From positions 1 through 15,964 of the forward strand of contig NZ_SLWV01000043.1 of the NCBI RefSeq assembly GCF_004345705.1: DNA of 15,964 nt, in the 5' to 3' direction. Under the pieces are notes generated by a model that worked only from the letters and a program-made list of their open reading frames with translations, was not told the DNA's origin and made no database searches. This document shows positions 14,169 through 15,964 of the stretch, in pieces. The position numbers and the translations under genes were made by a program. Position 1 is the stretch's first letter. Each line of letters opens with the position of its first letter. The DNA is from Marinisporobacter balticus. GTDB taxonomy: Bacteria > Bacillota > Clostridia > Peptostreptococcales > Thermotaleaceae.

Positions 14169-14215
14169 AAAAGGGATATCTCAAAATATATATTTTGAGA
14201 TATCCCTTTTGTTTT
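14169..14215 (+). terminator. Terminator of pyrFKD: 42-nt perfect palindrome
   Basis: Bases 14169-14210 form an uninterrupted palindrome (20-bp arms around a central TA), flanked by A4 on one side and TTTTGTTTTT on the other. It lies about 60 bases after pyrD and before the converging DUF4363 gene. It can fold from either strand, but the better U-run is on the plus strand. Confidence 0.9.
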
Positions 14216-14269
14216 TGATAGATCTCGAAAAGTTGTTTGGTAGGATTCAAATAAATGAGCTGTTTGTTT

Positions 14270-14650
14270 CTATAACACATTTGTTAGCGTAAGTGCTTCG
14301 TTTTCTTTCACAATATTAAATAATTTCTTCAAGGTTTCGATTTCTCCGAGAGATAATGAGACGTTTTTAGATTTTACATATTGACTTGCTTTTGCCATTG
14401 TTAAATCAATATTATCAATCTCATGATGGGGCAATAATGCAGCCCAAGTTTTTCTTGTTTGTTGCCAATGGTCATTGACTTTTAGCAGTTCACTATAAGC
14501 ACTATCCCAATCTAGTGTTTGAATATTTTGACCAATATGGGTTAAGTCGTTTATAAATTTAGAACAAGTATTTTCAATGTTTTCGTAAAGAAAAAACCAA
14601 GCACCGATGACAATGACTATTGATAATAAAGTAATAATCAGTATTTTCAT
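14270..14650 (-). CDS. DUF4363-family membrane-anchored protein
   Basis: This 126-residue protein has one N-terminal hydrophobic segment (about residues 2-23, ending AWFFLYENIENTC) that probably anchors it in the membrane or acts as an uncleaved signal. The following helical domain has WDSAYSELLKVNDHWQQTRKTWAALLPHHEIDNIDLTMAKA. The tryptophans, the HHEID motif and overall size fit DUF4363, whose function is unknown. The ATG at 14650 is preferred over an in-frame TTG one codon earlier. The gene begins seven bases after the DUF421 gene, so they form an operon, a pairing I recall as common in Clostridia. Confidence 0.82.
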   Translation of the reverse strand: MKILIITLLSIVIVIGAWFFLYENIENTCSKFINDLTHIGQNIQTLDWDSAYSELLKVNDHWQQTRKTWAALLPHHEIDNIDLTMAKASQYVKSKNVSLSLGEIETLKKLFNIVKENEALTLTNVL

Positions 14651-14656
14651 CAAATA

Positions 14657-15334
14657 TTACACCCTATCTTTCTTATGAATATAAATTTCATGATTTGCAT
14701 CTACAAAACAAAATAAAACTTCTTTTGTATTTTTGATTCCTTTTGTCTTTAGTTGAGAAGTAAGCCATGATTTTGAGTAATTGATCTTTTTTAGATTTTC
14801 TTCATTCACATGCCCATCAATAATTAAAGAGAGAGGAAGCCCAGTGTAAGAAGGTGTGATGTGCAGATCTTCTAAAGTGACAGGTCGTTTATTTGCTTTG
14901 GGAATAATGCTCAAATCACCATTGGTTTCTAAAATTGCAAACGCAACATCTGCAATATTATAATAGTCTTTAACTCGGAGCTGTTCTACTAAATCATTTA
15001 TATTAATCCTCAAACGTTTTAGTTCTTTTTCGTTGATATTTCCTTTATGAATTAATATACTTGGTTTGCCACAAATCATGACCCTAGCTTTTTCACTCTT
15101 AAGATTTATATAAGAAATAAGAACTTGTATAAATAATAAAGCAAGAATAGATACAAAACCATTTATTAAAGGAATTGCTGTATCTTCCATAGGAAGAGAG
15201 GCAAGTTCAGAAAGCATCAATATAATGACCAATTCAAAGGGCTGCATTTCACTTAATTCGCCTTTCCCCATAAGCCTTAGACAAAATAAAACAAATAGGT
15301 ATAATAATAGGGTACGTATTAAAATAATAATCAT
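14657..15334 (-). CDS. DUF421-family membrane protein (YetF-like)
   Basis: This 225-residue protein has three N-terminal membrane segments in the first ~80 residues, including the family motif RLMGKGELSEMQPFELVIILMLSELA. A soluble domain follows with VMICGKPSILIHKGNINEKELKRLRIN, VADVAFAILETNGDLSIIPK and a terminal extension ending in a KKDR tail. This is the DUF421/YetF-YdfS layout. The family is linked to sporulation and spore-coat or membrane-associated roles in some Firmicutes, but no biochemical activity is established. The ATG at 15334 is preceded by AAAGGA about ten bases upstream. It is the first gene of a two-gene minus-strand operon divergent from the rRNA operon. Confidence 0.87.
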   Translation of the reverse strand: MIIILIRTLLLYLFVLFCLRLMGKGELSEMQPFELVIILMLSELASLPMEDTAIPLINGFVSILALLFIQVLISYINLKSEKARVMICGKPSILIHKGNINEKELKRLRININDLVEQLRVKDYYNIADVAFAILETNGDLSIIPKANKRPVTLEDLHITPSYTGLPLSLIIDGHVNEENLKKINYSKSWLTSQLKTKGIKNTKEVLFCFVDANHEIYIHKKDRV

Positions 15335-15394
15335 TTATTTGTGTCCTTTCTCTTATAAATAGTGCACTAAAATCTTTCGTTTGGTGTAAATTCA

Positions 15395-15409
15395 GTACGC
15401 AATGCGTAC
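15395..15409. promoter_or_regulatory. Possible operator: 7-1-7 palindrome upstream of the DUF421 gene
   Basis: GTACGCA-A-TGCGTAC is a perfect inverted repeat of 7-bp arms around one base, 60 bases upstream of the DUF421 start. Its GC-rich arms stand out from the AT-rich surroundings and have the form of a dimeric repressor site. No regulator is identified. Confidence 0.35.
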
Positions 15410-15482
15410 AAAGTTACTTTTTAAATTATGACCAAATGGAAGTTGTTTTATTCTTGGAAAATAACGATGTTGAAAAAACTAA

Positions 15483-15511
15483 TTGACTTATAGGAATAGA
15501 CATGGTAATAT
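15483..15511 (+). promoter_or_regulatory. rRNA promoter P1
   Basis: TTGACT (15483-15488), 17 bases, then TAATAT (15506-15511), with TG-G directly before the -10. It lies 114 bases upstream of a second similar promoter, as in many Firmicute rRNA operons with tandem promoters. Confidence 0.75.
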
Positions 15512-15596
15512 AGATCTTGTCGCTAACAACTGCCAAACATTAAACACGAACAAAATGTGACTTGATAATGGCTAAATAAGAAATTTAAAAAAGTTA

Positions 15597-15625
15597 TTGA
15601 CAGATTCGACAAAAGATGATAAGAT
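15597..15625 (+). promoter_or_regulatory. rRNA promoter P2
   Basis: A perfect TTGACA (15597-15602), 17 bases, then TAAGAT (15620-15625), about 290 bases before the 16S 5' end. This is the strongest promoter match in the window. Confidence 0.85.
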
Positions 15626-15657
15626 AATTAAGTCGCCAAACGGTGATGAAAAAGTTT

Positions 15658-15675
15658 TGATCTTTGAAAACTACA
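15658..15675 (+). promoter_or_regulatory. boxA-like antitermination element of the rRNA leader
   Basis: TGATCTTTGAAAACTACA resembles the boxA-type CTTTGAAAACT sequence found in Firmicute rRNA leaders, which recruits Nus factors. It is correctly placed 33 bases after promoter P2. Confidence 0.6.
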
Positions 15676-15697
15676 CAGTGTAAGAATTTAAGCCAGC

Positions 15698-15736
15698 ACT
15701 TGACTTAAGTCAAGTACAATAAGTTCTAAGAACTTA
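15698..15736 (+). repeat. Two adjacent palindromes in the rRNA leader
   Basis: ACTTGACTTAAGTCAAGT (15698-15715) is an 18-nt perfect palindrome. TAAGTTC-TAA-GAACTTA (15720-15736) follows after four bases. Both can form small RNA hairpins just upstream of the 72-nt repeats. Confidence 0.7.
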
Positions 15737-15762
15737 AAGCAACAAAAATGAGCATTTCAGTT

Positions 15763-15907
15763 TTTTATTTTGAGCAACGGAAATTATGAACGCTAGTGAA
15801 TAATTTCGTTGGCGAGATAAAATTTTGATAAAAATTTTATTTTGAGCAACAGAAGTTATGAGCGATAGTGAATAACTTTGTTGGCGAGATAAAAAAGTTG
15901 ATAAACT
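15763..15907 (+). repeat. Tandem 72/73-nt repeats in the rRNA leader, each with two hairpins
   Basis: Unit 1 starts at 15763 and unit 2 at 15835, both with TTTTATTTTGAGCAAC. A third TTTTATTTT begins at 15908 and runs into 16S. In each unit, hairpin A (arms 15775-15787/15800-15811 and 15847-15859/15872-15883) is a 12-bp stem with one bulged G. Hairpin B (15817-15840 and 15889-15913) is a 10-bp stem with a GATA loop. Base changes between the units are paired on opposite arms, so both stems are preserved. Confidence 0.9.
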
Positions 15908-15910
15908 TTT

Positions 15911-15964
<54 letters not shown>

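Noticed and set aside
15763..15907. CRISPR array
   Set aside because: There are only two full units, they are contiguous with no unique spacers, and they lie in an rRNA leader with compensatory hairpins.

Overview
The window is a low-GC, AT-rich bacterial chromosome segment. It most likely comes from an anaerobic Firmicute of class Clostridia: it carries a guanine riboswitch on guaBA, a PyrR-type attenuator on pyrFKD, a class 1B dihydroorotate dehydrogenase pair (pyrK/pyrD), a DUF421-DUF4363 pair, strong AGGAGG ribosome binding sites and a Firmicute-type rRNA promoter region. No genus is claimed.

Left accessory part (1-6600). The minus strand carries an IS66-family element (about 86-2225) with intact tnpA and tnpB but a tnpC that has lost its C-terminus. 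Next to it, at 1-85, a different gene begins and runs off the window. To its right are two toxin-antitoxin-like modules: a RelB-like/RelE-like pair (2328-2823) and a HEPN/nucleotidyltransferase pair (3005-3738). Each is followed closely by the same 17-nt motif (GGTGCC.GTCCCTTAAC). Then come a VanZ-like membrane protein and a large membrane-bound nucleotide-sugar dehydratase of the FlaA1/CapD/PglF type. The part ends in a frameshifted tnpB remnant of a second IS66 copy (6475-6590), inverted relative to the first.

Central housekeeping part (6600-14210). guaB and guaA form a minus-strand operon for GMP synthesis. It has a promoter, a guanine-class purine riboswitch aptamer, an antiterminator/terminator switch and its own terminator. 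Divergent from it is an unrecognised 388-aa acidic protein. Then follows pyrF-pyrK-pyrD for the late steps of UMP synthesis, behind a promoter, a PyrR-binding hairpin and an attenuator terminator. Purine and pyrimidine synthesis are thus both controlled by premature termination, one sensing guanine directly in RNA and the other probably through PyrR encoded elsewhere. A 42-nt perfect palindrome ends the pyr operon.

Right part (14210-15964). A minus-strand pair (DUF421 membrane protein, then DUF4363) precedes an rRNA operon on the plus strand. Two tandem rRNA promoters lead into a structured leader and the first ~54 nt of 16S rRNA. The leader holds two tandem ~72-nt repeats. Each folds into two hairpins, and the differences between the copies are compensatory, so the RNA structure appears to be maintained.

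The least ordinary features are the covarying tandem hairpins in the rRNA leader, the shared tail motif of the two toxin-antitoxin-like modules, and a 22-bp hairpin that buries the tnpA ribosome binding site of the IS66 element.
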